From: Paenibacillus albus
Lineage (GTDB): Bacteria; Bacillota; Bacilli; Paenibacillales; Paenibacillaceae
Direction: 5' to 3'
Length of the DNA stretch: 64,000 nt
Assembly (NCBI RefSeq): GCF_003952225.1
Contig: NZ_CP034437.1
Location: 5,470,501 to 5,534,500, forward strand
Numbering within the stretch: position 1 is the stretch's first letter; every line of letters begins with the position of its first letter. The notes under the pieces were generated by a model. It searched no databases and was not told where the DNA came from. It saw only the letters and a list, made by a program, of their open reading frames with translations. A program made the translations under genes and the position numbers. Below are positions 9,572 through 17,978 of the stretch, in pieces.

Positions 9572-10441
9572 TTAATCCAAGTCTTTTGTAAAACGTCGTT
9601 CTAAAGCAAACATTCCGGACACTAACAAGAGCAGACATACCACCATGACTACAGCGGCTGACGTAAGCTTCTGCATATCAAGCGACAAGAACATATTGTT
9701 CATATAGTGCTGCAGCATATAGATGCTGTCGTGGGGATAATCGCTGGCGATCAAATACGTTTCCCTGAATATCCGAAACGAGCTGATGAGCCCCATCAAG
9801 ACAACGAAAAACAAAGTCGGCGTCAAATAAACGAGCGTAATTCGGGCTAGCTTATGAAATGTACCAGCGCCTTCAAGGTCAGCCGTCTCATAGTAGTCCT
9901 TCGGGATATTCTGCAAGCCGGCCAAGAACAGAATGATATTGTAGCCGATGTTCTTCCAGGCATAGACGACTGATAACACGCCTCTCGCCCATTCCGACTT
10001 CATCCAATCGATTCGCGACAGGCCGAATCCGTACAGCCAGCTATTCACCGTTCCGTTCCAGTCGAACAGCACTTGCCAGATGAGAACAACTGAAGCGACA
10101 GGCACGACTAAAGGCAGTACATAAGCGGTTCTGAGCCAATTACGGAGATAGATGCTTTGATTGAGCAGCAAGGCAAGCAATAACGATAAAGCGATCGTGA
10201 TCGGAACGCTCACTGAAGTAAACAGAAACGTATTCTGGGCTGCTTTCCGGAAGGAATCGCTATTCAGCAGTTCCTTGTAATTGGCGAGCCCAACGAATGA
10301 ACCGTCATTCGGCCGATCCAGAAAGGAATACCACAAGCCCATCGCAAAAGGAATCAAGTAGAAGACCAAGAATCCAAGGGCGCTGGGAGCAAGAAACCAA
10401 ATAGCAACGACGCTGTGCCGCCGCATGATTACACGGAACAT
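9572..10441 (-). CDS. Carbohydrate ABC transporter permease, MalF/UgpA type
   Basis: Inner-membrane permease of 289 residues with six predicted membrane segments. The EAA motif is YETADLEGAGTFHKLARITL, the contact site for the ATPase. The upstream in-frame ATG at 10462 has no ribosome site. The ATG at 10441 has GGAAGGGAGG about 6 nt before it, so that start is used. The gene begins some 25 bp after the amidase stop, so both are on one transcript. It pairs with the MalG-type permease directly downstream. Substrate unknown. Confidence 0.9.
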   Translation of the reverse strand: MFRVIMRRHSVVAIWFLAPSALGFLVFYLIPFAMGLWYSFLDRPNDGSFVGLANYKELLNSDSFRKAAQNTFLFTSVSVPITIALSLLLALLLNQSIYLRNWLRTAYVLPLVVPVASVVLIWQVLFDWNGTVNSWLYGFGLSRIDWMKSEWARGVLSVVYAWKNIGYNIILFLAGLQNIPKDYYETADLEGAGTFHKLARITLVYLTPTLFFVVLMGLISSFRIFRETYLIASDYPHDSIYMLQHYMNNMFLSLDMQKLTSAAVVMVVCLLLLVSGMFALERRFTKDLD

Positions 10442-10465
10442 GGCTTGCCTCCCTTCCTCCATCTG

Positions 10466-11155
10466 TTAATGAAGGCTATTGACAACGCCGCTTGCAATGG
10501 CTGTTGAGATTTGATTTTGAAACGACTCGGTCTGCATTCTCGTCTCTTCCTTCTTATTCGAAATGTATCCAAGCTCCAGCAGAACAGCCGGCTTCGCGTT
10601 CTCACGGATCACATGATAATCGCCGAACCTTACGCCTCGATCCTTCGTATTCAGGTCTTGTTTGAATAGCTGGTCATGGATCTTCTCTGCGATCATCTGA
10701 TCCTGCGGTTTATAGTAGAACGTCGTCATCCCATACACATCGCTCGTCTGAAACGCATCAAAGTGGATGCTTATGAATAAGTCTGCGTTCTCCGATTGCG
10801 CCACTGCTGTTCTTTCATTGAGCGAGATCGTCGTATCCGCATCGCGCGTCATCACTACGGTCGCACCTTGCTGGACCAGCTTCTGTCTCACGTTTAACGC
10901 TGTAAGCAGCGTAACGTCTTTCTCGTAAGTTCCATTACCGCCAGTGGAGCCGACATCCTTGCCGCCATGGCCGGGATCGAGAACGATCGTTTTGCCTTTC
11001 AAAGGCAGATTGACGTTCGTGCACGATTTAGCTGTATTAGACCCGCCAGCACTTACCTTCGCTTTCGTTGCTCCTTCGGTTTGAAATTGGAATAAACTCG
11101 CTGACAATATGACTCCGACAATTGCTATGGCCAAATGTTTCGTAGTTGTTTTCAT
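10466..11155 (-). CDS. N-acetylmuramoyl-L-alanine amidase (Amidase_3), secreted
   Basis: Zinc amidase that cleaves the bond between muramic acid and the stem peptide in peptidoglycan. An N-terminal signal peptide (MKTTTKHLAIAIVGVILSAS) is followed by the Amidase_3 domain. Zinc ligands are His in VLDPGHGGKD, Glu in GTYEKDVTLL and His in FISIHFDAF; the catalytic Glu is in AVLLELGYISN. There is no SPOR, LysM or SLH anchor. A longer frame starts at 11239 but would begin inside a terminator hairpin. The ATG at 11155 gives a clean signal peptide. Only a weak GATGGG precedes it, and a TATGAT -10-like box ends just 6 nt upstream, so the mRNA may be leaderless. Confidence 0.88.
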   Translation of the reverse strand: MKTTTKHLAIAIVGVILSASLFQFQTEGATKAKVSAGGSNTAKSCTNVNLPLKGKTIVLDPGHGGKDVGSTGGNGTYEKDVTLLTALNVRQKLVQQGATVVMTRDADTTISLNERTAVAQSENADLFISIHFDAFQTSDVYGMTTFYYKPQDQMIAEKIHDQLFKQDLNTKDRGVRFGDYHVIRENAKPAVLLELGYISNKKEETRMQTESFQNQISTAIASGVVNSLH

Positions 11156-11161
11156 AGACCC

Positions 11162-11167
11162 ATCATA
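11162..11167 (-). promoter_or_regulatory. -10-like box of the amidase/ABC unit
   Basis: TATGAT on the minus strand, 29 nt downstream of the 11-bp repeat pair at 11197-11218. No good -35 hexamer is seen, as expected for an activator-dependent promoter. A start of transcription about 7 nt downstream would fall on the amidase ATG. Inferred from pattern and spacing only. Confidence 0.45.
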
Positions 11168-11196
11168 ATGAACGCCCATTAAGACGAAGTGGAGCC

Positions 11197-11218
11197 GAAA
11201 TGAAGATGAGATCAAGAT
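11197..11218 (-). promoter_or_regulatory. Pair of 11-bp direct repeats, probable response-regulator site
   Basis: On the plus strand GAAATGAAGAT is followed immediately by GAGATCAAGAT. Each matches the repeat unit AAGATGAAGAT found five times before the response regulator gene (13881-13935) at 9 of 11 positions. The promoter-side edge is 29 nt from the -10-like TATGAT, the same distance as at the regulator promoter. OmpR-family regulators typically bind direct repeats of this period. Confidence 0.6.
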
Positions 11219-11226
11219 TTCAATAC

Positions 11227-11274
11227 AAAAAAACCGCATGTCGAGCAGGCAAAATTCACCTACAAGACATGCGG
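11227..11274 (-). terminator. Rho-independent terminator after the kinase gene
   Basis: Stem CCGCATGTC/GACATGCGG with a run of seven U on the minus-strand transcript, 28 bp after the kinase stop codon. It separates the two-component operon from the amidase/ABC operon. Confidence 0.85.
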
Positions 11275-11301
11275 CAACAAGGGCAGCATCGTATCCGTTT
11301 A

Positions 11302-13113
11302 TTAGCTGTGTTTATTCAAGCTGAAGAAGAAAGCAACGCCATCCTTTGTATTGGCTGCGCCGTATCTCGCTCCATGCAGCTCCAGTATATTTTTGGAGAT
11401 GGCAAGTCCAAGACCCGTTCCTCCGTCAGATCGCTGCCGCGCCGTATCGCCCCGGTAGAAGCGATCCCACACTTTATCAAGCTGCTCCTCAGGAATTCGA
11501 GCGCCTTTGTTCTCGATACAGACGACGATTTGATTCGCCTCATCGGTCGTGGAAACGACGATCTCTTGCTCTTGCGGTGTGTAGCGGATCGCATTCGTCA
11601 TGAAATTCGTAACGACTTGTTCAATCCGATGTTGGTTCGCAACGACCAGGGCAGGAACGAGCTGAACGGTTAGCCGTAATTCCTTCACCGCGATTTCATG
11701 CGCCAGCTGCGCACAGACGGACTCGATCAGCTTATCAATGTAGAACGTATCCATCTGCATGTTGTACGTTCCCGATTCGTACTTCGCGAGCTCTAGCATG
11801 TCGACAATGAGATGGTCCATCTTATCGACTTCTTTCTCCATCGCTTCGAAATAATGGTCCTTTTTATGTGCAGCTACACCATCCTTTAGGATCGATATGC
11901 AGCTCTTCATTACGCTCAGCGGCGTCTTAAGCTCATGGGATACGCCGGAGATGAACTCTTTTCTCGTCGTCTCAAGCTGCTTCTCTCTCTCGATATCTTC
12001 CTGCAGCTTGCCGATGTAAGAATACAGCGTAGCAGACAGCTGGTTGATGTTGCGGGACAGATCCCCGATCTCGTCCTTAGAACGGATAGGTATCTTCTCC
12101 GAGAAATCGAGATTTGCGATTTTCTTCGTCGTTTGGTTAATACGCAGCAGCGGCCTTGCAATCTTCATGGAGAAGTACAGCGCCGAGATTAGAATGAGCA
12201 CAATGACAAACACGATGATATAGACATAGTAGTCCTTCATCATTTGTACGGCTTCGTCTACTGGCTGCAGCGATGCCATGGCGAAGATATAGTTGGTCGT
12301 TCCCTTCTGGTAATGAACAGGCTGGATGAAGAGCTTATACTTAACGTTATTTTGCTCATAATCCTGGATGAGAAGCGAATCTTGGAGCTGCAATTTCTCA
12401 AATAACAGCTTCGCTTGAAAGGCATTGATTTGTTCCAGGAAGAGCTTATTGGAATAGATAAAGTCTGATGAGGCTCCGCCACTTGGAATTCGGATATCTG
12501 TGACAACTCCAAATAAATTCACCAATGACGATTGATCGGAGGCGAGCGGTTTCCTTTTTTCGATAAAACCAGCTCTCTCGCTGCCCTTGAAAACGTTACG
12601 CTTGAATAGCTCATTGGCATACAATAATTCCCCGGACGGATGCTGCACCACAATGGGAGTAAGTATGGAGTTACTTTTTACCCCTGTAACAATTATTTGG
12701 TCTCCAATTGCAATTAACGATTGGCCTGAAGCGGCTTCCTCCATGTTCATGAGCTGATAAAGAGGGACTTTAATGCGCGCCTTCTCTTCCTCCTTCGTCA
12801 AAGCCTTGAGCATTCTCATCTCCATGTAGAAGTCGTTTACATCCTTAAGATTGCCGTCATGATCCAAGCTCGTTATCGTTACGTTGTTGTTTCTGTAGAA
12901 ATCCTGCTCTAGCGATTGAATGACAAGCGAGTTTCCACCAGCATCCATATACGTTGTCTTGAACACCTCAATCTTAGCCTGCAAGTCGCTCACCTTGCGA
13001 TTCGCATAGTAGTCTTTGAAGAAATAAGTTTGGCCAAAATAAATAACTGCTAAGATGAGCATGCACAACGTTGTCGTCAAAATGAACAGTTTGAGCACAA
13101 TGGAGCTTCTCAT
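11302..13113 (-). CDS. Sensor histidine kinase with large extracellular domain
   Basis: Membrane histidine kinase of 603 residues. Membrane segment 1 spans about residues 8-30, an extracellular sensor domain of about 260 residues follows, and segment 2 spans about 296-315. A HAMP domain (about 316-368) precedes the HisKA box GVSHELKTPLSV with the His at about 393. The N box is NFMTNAIRYTPQ, with F box WDRFYRGDTA and G2 GGTGLGLAISKN. Its ATG overlaps the response regulator stop by 4 bp, so the two are cotranscribed and translationally coupled. Position next to an amidase and a transporter suggests that it senses an envelope signal or the transported ligand; this is inference. Confidence 0.93.
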   Translation of the reverse strand: MRSSIVLKLFILTTTLCMLILAVIYFGQTYFFKDYYANRKVSDLQAKIEVFKTTYMDAGGNSLVIQSLEQDFYRNNNVTITSLDHDGNLKDVNDFYMEMRMLKALTKEEEKARIKVPLYQLMNMEEAASGQSLIAIGDQIIVTGVKSNSILTPIVVQHPSGELLYANELFKRNVFKGSERAGFIEKRKPLASDQSSLVNLFGVVTDIRIPSGGASSDFIYSNKLFLEQINAFQAKLLFEKLQLQDSLLIQDYEQNNVKYKLFIQPVHYQKGTTNYIFAMASLQPVDEAVQMMKDYYVYIIVFVIVLILISALYFSMKIARPLLRINQTTKKIANLDFSEKIPIRSKDEIGDLSRNINQLSATLYSYIGKLQEDIEREKQLETTRKEFISGVSHELKTPLSVMKSCISILKDGVAAHKKDHYFEAMEKEVDKMDHLIVDMLELAKYESGTYNMQMDTFYIDKLIESVCAQLAHEIAVKELRLTVQLVPALVVANQHRIEQVVTNFMTNAIRYTPQEQEIVVSTTDEANQIVVCIENKGARIPEEQLDKVWDRFYRGDTARQRSDGGTGLGLAISKNILELHGARYGAANTKDGVAFFFSLNKHS

Positions 13114-13793
13114 ACATGAGCCTCGAACTTGTAGCCCGTCCGTACAATTGTAACAATCGAGGTGGCTCTACCTCCAAGCTTCGTACGCAGGTTGCGGATA
13201 TGCGTATTCACCGTACGGTCGTCTCCCGCATACTCGTAGCCCCATATCTTCGTAATCAGCTGCTCACGCGTGATGACGATACCTTGATTCTCCATCAGGT
13301 AAGTAAGAATCTCGAATTCGGTATGCGTGAAATTAACTAAAACACCGTCAATCATAACCGTCCTTGATGGAAAATGAACCTTAATGCCACGTATTTCTAT
13401 GGAATCCTCCAGCTTCGAGGGCTTGCCATTCTTACTACGGCTTTCAAGCAGACGCTTCGCCCTTGCGAGCAGAACAGGCGGGCTGTATGGTTTCGTCACG
13501 TAGTCGTCTGCGCCCAGCTCAAACCCAAGCAGCGTATCGTCTTCATCGACTCGGGCTGTGAGCATGATGATCGGAACGTCTGAGGATTTGCGGATACGGC
13601 GGCATACCGACCATCCGTTCAATTCCGGCAGCATGATATCCAGCACGATCAGATCGACTTCATGCGCCTGAAACAGCTCCAGAGCAGCCTTCCCGTCCGC
13701 GGCCTCCAGCACCTTATAGCCTTCATTTAAGAAGTAATCTTTGCTTATCTCACGTAAAATTGCCTCGTCTTCGACAATCAATATTGTTTTCAT
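13110..13793 (-). CDS. OmpR-family response regulator
   Basis: Cytoplasmic two-component regulator of 227 residues. The receiver domain has the acidic pair VEDE near residue 8-10, phosphoacceptor Asp52 in LIVLDIMLPELNG, the switch Thr in IIMLTARVD and Lys in YVTKPYSPP. An OmpR-type winged helix ends with VRTGYKFEAHV. It is the first gene of the regulator-kinase operon, with GGGAG about 8 nt before the ATG. Five tandem 11-bp repeats lie directly upstream of its TATAAT box, a textbook layout for autoregulation by an OmpR-family protein. The same repeat type precedes the amidase/ABC unit, its likely target. Confidence 0.94.
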   Translation of the reverse strand: MKTILIVEDEAILREISKDYFLNEGYKVLEAADGKAALELFQAHEVDLIVLDIMLPELNGWSVCRRIRKSSDVPIIMLTARVDEDDTLLGFELGADDYVTKPYSPPVLLARAKRLLESRSKNGKPSKLEDSIEIRGIKVHFPSRTVMIDGVLVNFTHTEFEILTYLMENQGIVITREQLITKIWGYEYAGDDRTVNTHIRNLRTKLGGRATSIVTIVRTGYKFEAHV

Positions 13794-13845
13794 TCTGCTG
13801 CTCCCGTTTCGCCGATGTCAAAATTAGTTTGTCCAACCATTTCTC

Positions 13846-13873
13846 ATTATACGGGGAGCAAATCAAGAGCAAG
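13846..13873 (-). promoter_or_regulatory. Promoter of the response regulator operon
   Basis: Minus-strand -10 box TATAAT (13846-13851). Only a weak -35 (CTTGCT, 13868-13873) lies at a 16-nt spacing. The weak -35 next to the repeat array suggests activation. Confidence 0.6.
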
Positions 13874-13880
13874 TCTAGAT

Positions 13881-13935
13881 CAGATGAAGATAAGATGAAG
13901 ATAAGATGAAGATAAGATGAAGATAAGATGAAGAA
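13881..13935 (-). repeat. Five tandem 11-bp direct repeats, probable OmpR-type operator
   Basis: Unit AAGATGAAGAT on the plus strand, five copies at exactly 11-bp intervals. The three inner copies are perfect and the first and last differ at one end base. One helical turn per repeat puts all copies on the same face of the DNA. The array ends 29 nt before the -10 box of the response regulator promoter. Confidence 0.75.
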
Positions 13936-14009
13936 GGAAGCTCTCCGAGCTCAATCTCAAGCAGGATACTAGCTACACTACTTGGATGAACAACCTTACG
14001 AAATCAAAG

Positions 14010-14030
14010 AGGGGTACACTAGGTACCCCT
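14010..14030 (-). terminator. Hairpin downstream of araA
   Basis: Perfect 8-bp stem AGGGGTAC/GTACCCCT with a 5-nt loop, 10 bp after the araA stop on the minus strand. It is followed by a modest U-rich stretch (CTTTGATTT), so it is a probable but not strong terminator. Confidence 0.55.
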
Positions 14031-14039
14031 CCCAAAGTT

Positions 14040-15518
14040 CTACACTCGCCAAGCCGCTTGGCTCAAACGGAGCTGATTCGGGAAGCTGATCCGATCGGTC
14101 CGCTCATCAATAACAACCGCTTCGATACCGAACATCTCCGCAAAATCAATCATTTGCTCCGCGGAAACCTCATACGAGAAGCCGGTATGATGTGCTCCGC
14201 CGGCCAAGATCCATGCCTCGACGCCGTCTTTCAGGTTCGGCTGCACCTGCCACAGCACGCGCGCGACTGGCAGGTTCGGCATCGCCTCCGCCACCTCGAC
14301 CGCATTCACATTATTGATCAGCAAGCGGAAACGATGCCCAAGATCGACGATGCTTGCGTTGATCGCAGCACCGCTTCGGCCGTTGAATACCATGCGCGCC
14401 GGATCCGCTTTGCCGCCGATTCCGAGCGGATGAACCTCGATACGCGGCTTATCGTCTGCAATCGTCGGGCAAATCTCCAGCATATGCGCGCCAAGCACCA
14501 GCTCATTACCAGGCTCCAGATGATACGTGTAATCCTCCATGAATGAGGTGCCTTTGCCATCAGCCATGATCTTCATCAGCCGCACGAGAGCAGAAGTCTT
14601 CCAATCCCCTTCTCCGCCGAACCCGTAACCGTCTGCCATCAACCGCTGCACAGCTAGACCCGGCAGCTGCTCCAAGCCATGCAAGTCCTCGAAGGTCGTC
14701 GTGAACGCCGTGAAGCCGCCCTCTTCGAGGAAGCTCCGCATCCCAATCTCTAGCCGTGCCTGATACGCGATGGAATTCTGTTTCTCCTCGGTGTCCGCCA
14801 CCAACGTGTACTGCTCCTTGTATTCGGCAACGAGCTGATCAACCGCTTCTTGCGATACCGCGTTTACGCGCTGCACCAAGTCGCCAACGCCATACGTATT
14901 GACCGACCAACCGAAACGAATTTCAGCTTCCACCTTATCGCCTTCCGTTACCGCAACCTGTCTCATGTTATCGCCGAAACGAGCGACTTTAAGCGTCTTG
15001 CTCTCGCAGAATGCAACGGCCGTCCGCTGCCAGCTGCCGATCTGCGCGCGAACCGCCGCATTCTCCCAATGACCGAACACCACTTTACGGGAACGGCCCA
15101 TACGCGTGCCGATAAAGCCATGCTCCCGATCGCCGTGGGCTGCTTGATTCGTGTTCATGAAGTCCATGTCGATCGTGCTCCACGGAATCTCACGATTATA
15201 TTGCGTCGCAAAATGCAGATGCGGCTTGTTCAGCTGAGACAATCCGCCGATCCACATTTTCGATGGCGAGAACGTATGCATCCATGTGATGACGCCCGCG
15301 CAATGCTCATCGCTATTCGCTTGGATTAATGTATTTCGAATATCCTCCGGAGTCGTCAGCAGCGCCTTAAACACAATTGGATATGAAAGGGCTCCATCCA
15401 AATTCAGCCCCTCAACCATTTCTTTCGAATGGGCCTCTACTTCGAGCAGCGTTTCAACACCGTACAGGTGCTGGCTCCCCGTCAAAAACCAAAACTCATA
15501 AGGCTTCACGTTCAACAT
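14040..15518 (-). CDS. araA: L-arabinose isomerase
   Basis: Converts L-arabinose to L-ribulose in the cytoplasm, the first step of arabinose catabolism. The 492-residue product has the family start (KPYEFWFLTGSQHLYG) and the characteristic stretch THTFSPSKMWIGGL-like (MHTFSPSKMWIGGLSQL). Manganese-binding Glu residues lie in EGGFTAFTTTFEDLHG, and His in DYTYHLEPGNELVLGAHM. A longer frame begins at a TTG at 15542. AGAGGGG lies 8 nt before the ATG at 15518, which also matches the family N-terminus. It is the last gene of araR-araD-araB-araA, with 32 bp between the kinase stop and this start codon. Confidence 0.96.
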   Translation of the reverse strand: MLNVKPYEFWFLTGSQHLYGVETLLEVEAHSKEMVEGLNLDGALSYPIVFKALLTTPEDIRNTLIQANSDEHCAGVITWMHTFSPSKMWIGGLSQLNKPHLHFATQYNREIPWSTIDMDFMNTNQAAHGDREHGFIGTRMGRSRKVVFGHWENAAVRAQIGSWQRTAVAFCESKTLKVARFGDNMRQVAVTEGDKVEAEIRFGWSVNTYGVGDLVQRVNAVSQEAVDQLVAEYKEQYTLVADTEEKQNSIAYQARLEIGMRSFLEEGGFTAFTTTFEDLHGLEQLPGLAVQRLMADGYGFGGEGDWKTSALVRLMKIMADGKGTSFMEDYTYHLEPGNELVLGAHMLEICPTIADDKPRIEVHPLGIGGKADPARMVFNGRSGAAINASIVDLGHRFRLLINNVNAVEVAEAMPNLPVARVLWQVQPNLKDGVEAWILAGGAHHTGFSYEVSAEQMIDFAEMFGIEAVVIDERTDRISFPNQLRLSQAAWRV

Positions 15519-15550
15519 CGTACATACCCCTCTCGAATTCAAATTTTCGA

Positions 15551-17149
15551 TTAATTAAAATGCTCGACTGCCGCTCTTTCGATCGCAAGCCCTCTCATGT
15601 ACCGCTCCATGAACGCTTCGAAGCCTGCTACGTCCTTCGGATCAGGAGAGATGGTCGCGCCTGCTTTTCCGGCAAATACACGTTTGCTCAAGTACGCTTC
15701 CAACGTTTCATCCTCTGACTTGTCAATCATGTAAGCGGCTAGTAGCGCAATGCCCCATGCCCCGCCTTCTCCCGCCGTTTCCATAACGGATACCGGAGTG
15801 TTAAGCGCAGCAGCCATGATCCGCTGTCCGACGCCCGCGGTTTTGAACAAGCCGCCGTGACCCAGAATCTCATCCAGCTTCACGCCTTCTTGCTTAAGAA
15901 GAATATCCATGCCGATCTTGAGCGCTCCAAGGGCCGTAAATAAATGAACGCGCATGAAATTCGCCAAGTTGAAATTACTGTCCGAAGAGCGCACGAACAG
16001 TGGGCGTCCTTCTTCGAAATGCGTCATATGCTCGCCGGAAAGATAGCCGTAAGCGAGCAATCCGCCGCAGTCCGCATCCCCTTCCAATGCGAGATTGTAC
16101 AAGGTGCCGTACAGCTTATCTGACTGGACGTCCATGCCCATCGCCCACGCGAATTGTCCGAACAAGCCCACCCATTCATTTAAGTCCGAGGAGCAATTGT
16201 TGGAATGCGCCATCGCGACAAGGCTGCCCGAAGGCGTCGTAACAAGGTCAATCTCGCTATAGGCTTTGGACAATTCTTTCTCAAGCACGACCATTGCAAA
16301 GACAGATGTTCCAGCAGAGACATTACCTGTGCGCTGCTCGACGCTATTGGTGGCAACCATTCCTGTTCCGGCATCGCCCTCAGGCGGACAAAGCGGTATA
16401 CCAGCCTGCAGTTCGCCGCTCACATCAAGCAGCTTCGCTCCTTCAGCCGTGAGCACACCAGCGTCATCACCGGCTACGAGTACGGTCGGAAGAATTTTTT
16501 CAAGCTTCCATGGGAGGTTCTCGGGAGCAACCAAATCATTGAACTGGCTCACCATCGTTTCATGATAGCTCTTCGTGTGCATGTCGATCGGGAACATGCC
16601 GGACGCTTCGCCTACGCCGAGCACCTTCTGGCCTGTCAGCTTCCAGTGGATATAGCCTGCGAGCGTTGTCATAAAATGAATACTTGCCACATGCTCTTCT
16701 TGATTCAGAACGGATTGATAAAGATGGGCAATGCTCCAGCGCTGCGGAATACTGAAGCTGAACGTCTCGCTAAGCACCTCCGAAGCTTGCTGCGTAATAT
16801 TGTTTCTCCACGTACGGAACGGCGTGAGCAGTTCGCCCGCTTCGTCAAAAGCCATATAGCCATGCATCATGCCGCTGAAGCCAATGGCCCCAATCGTCTG
16901 CAAAGTTACGCCGTATTTCTCCTTCACTTCTCTCGCCATCTTCGCATAGCTCTCTTGTAAGCCCTTCCAAATATCCTCTAAGCGATACGTCCAGATCTGA
17001 TTGACGTAGCTATTCTCCCAATCATGGCTGCCGACAGCTATAGCTGTATGGTCGCTTCCGATTAGCACCGCTTTAATCCGAGTTGAACCAAACTCAATGC
17101 CAAGCACGGTTTTGCCGCTTCTGATCGCTTCCGCTACTCCGAGACTCAT
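15551..17149 (-). CDS. araB: FGGY-family carbohydrate kinase, probable L-ribulokinase
   Basis: Predicted to phosphorylate L-ribulose to L-ribulose-5-phosphate. The product has 532 residues with an FGGY N-terminal ATPase fold: [15 protein letters not shown] is the phosphate-1 motif, [12 protein letters not shown] the substrate region, and [13 protein letters not shown] and [20 protein letters not shown] the second domain. It is distant from the classical enterobacterial AraB and closer to the FGGY branch found in arabinose operons of Firmicutes. The function rests mainly on its place between araD and araA. It could be annotated as xylulokinase-like by homology alone. It begins 45 bp after araD. 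Confidence 0.82.
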   Translation of the reverse strand: MSLGVAEAIRSGKTVLGIEFGSTRIKAVLIGSDHTAIAVGSHDWENSYVNQIWTYRLEDIWKGLQESYAKMAREVKEKYGVTLQTIGAIGFSGMMHGYMAFDEAGELLTPFRTWRNNITQQASEVLSETFSFSIPQRWSIAHLYQSVLNQEEHVASIHFMTTLAGYIHWKLTGQKVLGVGEASGMFPIDMHTKSYHETMVSQFNDLVAPENLPWKLEKILPTVLVAGDDAGVLTAEGAKLLDVSGELQAGIPLCPPEGDAGTGMVATNSVEQRTGNVSAGTSVFAMVVLEKELSKAYSEIDLVTTPSGSLVAMAHSNNCSSDLNEWVGLFGQFAWAMGMDVQSDKLYGTLYNLALEGDADCGGLLAYGYLSGEHMTHFEEGRPLFVRSSDSNFNLANFMRVHLFTALGALKIGMDILLKQEGVKLDEILGHGGLFKTAGVGQRIMAAALNTPVSVMETAGEGGAWGIALLAAYMIDKSEDETLEAYLSKRVFAGKAGATISPDPKDVAGFEAFMERYMRGLAIERAAVEHFN

Positions 17150-17194
17150 TCGAATACCTCCACAGCGTATGATTTTAGGATGATGAACATCTTG

Positions 17195-17896
17195 CTACTT
17201 CGTCTGGCCGTAATAAGCGCCTGCACCATGTTTACGTAAGAAATGTTTGTCCAGCAGCGTCTGATCCATCGGACCGATCCCCGGATTGAGCGCAAAAGTA
17301 TGCAAGGCCATCTTGGCTACTTCCTCGAGCACAACCGCATTATGCACAGCCTCATGAGGGTCTTTGCCCCAATTAAACGGCGCATGGCTGTTAACAAGCA
17401 CGCTTGGCACCTGGGACGGATCGCGATCCTTGAACGTCTCGACGATGACATTGCCGGTCTCCAGCTCATAGCCATTCTCGATTTCCTCGCGCGTCATCGG
17501 ACGAGTCACCGGAATCTCGCCGTAGAAATAATCGGCATGCGTCGTTCCGAGCGCCGGAATCGGCCTCCCCGCTTGCGCCCAGCTGGTCGCCCACGGCGAG
17601 TGGGTATGTACGATACCGCCAATCTGCGCGAATGCTTTATAAAGGATAAGGTGCGTCGGCGTATCCGAAGACGGCTTCAGCTCCCCCTCCACCTTATTCC
17701 CATCGAGGTCGACGACGACAAGATCGCTAAGCTTCAGCTTGTCGTAAGGCACCCCGCTTGGCTTAATGACGACCAGGCCTCTTTCCCTGTCGATTCCGCT
17801 GACATTGCCCCAAGTAAACGTAACGAGATTGTACTTCGGCAAATCCAGATTGGCCTCCAGCACTTCTTGCTTTAACCGTTCCAGCACAAGGTTCAT
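17195..17896 (-). CDS. araD: L-ribulose-5-phosphate 4-epimerase
   Basis: Class II aldolase-fold zinc enzyme that converts L-ribulose-5-phosphate to D-xylulose-5-phosphate, joining arabinose catabolism to the pentose phosphate pathway. The product has 233 residues. Motifs: [13 protein letters not shown], the phosphate-binding region IKPSGVPYD, metal ligands in [16 protein letters not shown], and [10 protein letters not shown]. The first gene after araR in the arabinose unit. It is preceded by a near-perfect AraR operator at 17933-17948, so it is probably the first gene of an AraR-repressed araDBA transcript. Confidence 0.96.
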   Translation of the reverse strand: MNLVLERLKQEVLEANLDLPKYNLVTFTWGNVSGIDRERGLVVIKPSGVPYDKLKLSDLVVVDLDGNKVEGELKPSSDTPTHLILYKAFAQIGGIVHTHSPWATSWAQAGRPIPALGTTHADYFYGEIPVTRPMTREEIENGYELETGNVIVETFKDRDPSQVPSVLVNSHAPFNWGKDPHEAVHNAVVLEEVAKMALHTFALNPGIGPMDQTLLDKHFLRKHGAGAYYGQTK

Positions 17897-17932
17897 CCTC
17901 TCGTCTAACTTTCTTCCTTATCAAAAGTATAA

Positions 17933-17948
17933 ACTTGTACGTACAAAT
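17933..17948 (-). promoter_or_regulatory. AraR operator upstream of araDBA
   Basis: ACTTGTACGTACAAAT is a palindrome one base away from the Bacillus subtilis AraR consensus ATTTGTACGTACAAAT. It lies about 37-52 nt before the araD start, next to a minus-strand TATACT -10-like box. Confidence 0.85.
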
Positions 17949-17978
17949 ATTCCAGCGCTATTTGCGCAACAGAACAGC

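Noticed and set aside
11200-11673. Plus-strand ORF across the end of the kinase gene
   Set aside because: Begins inside the repeat pair, crosses the terminator and lies antisense to clear kinase motifs.
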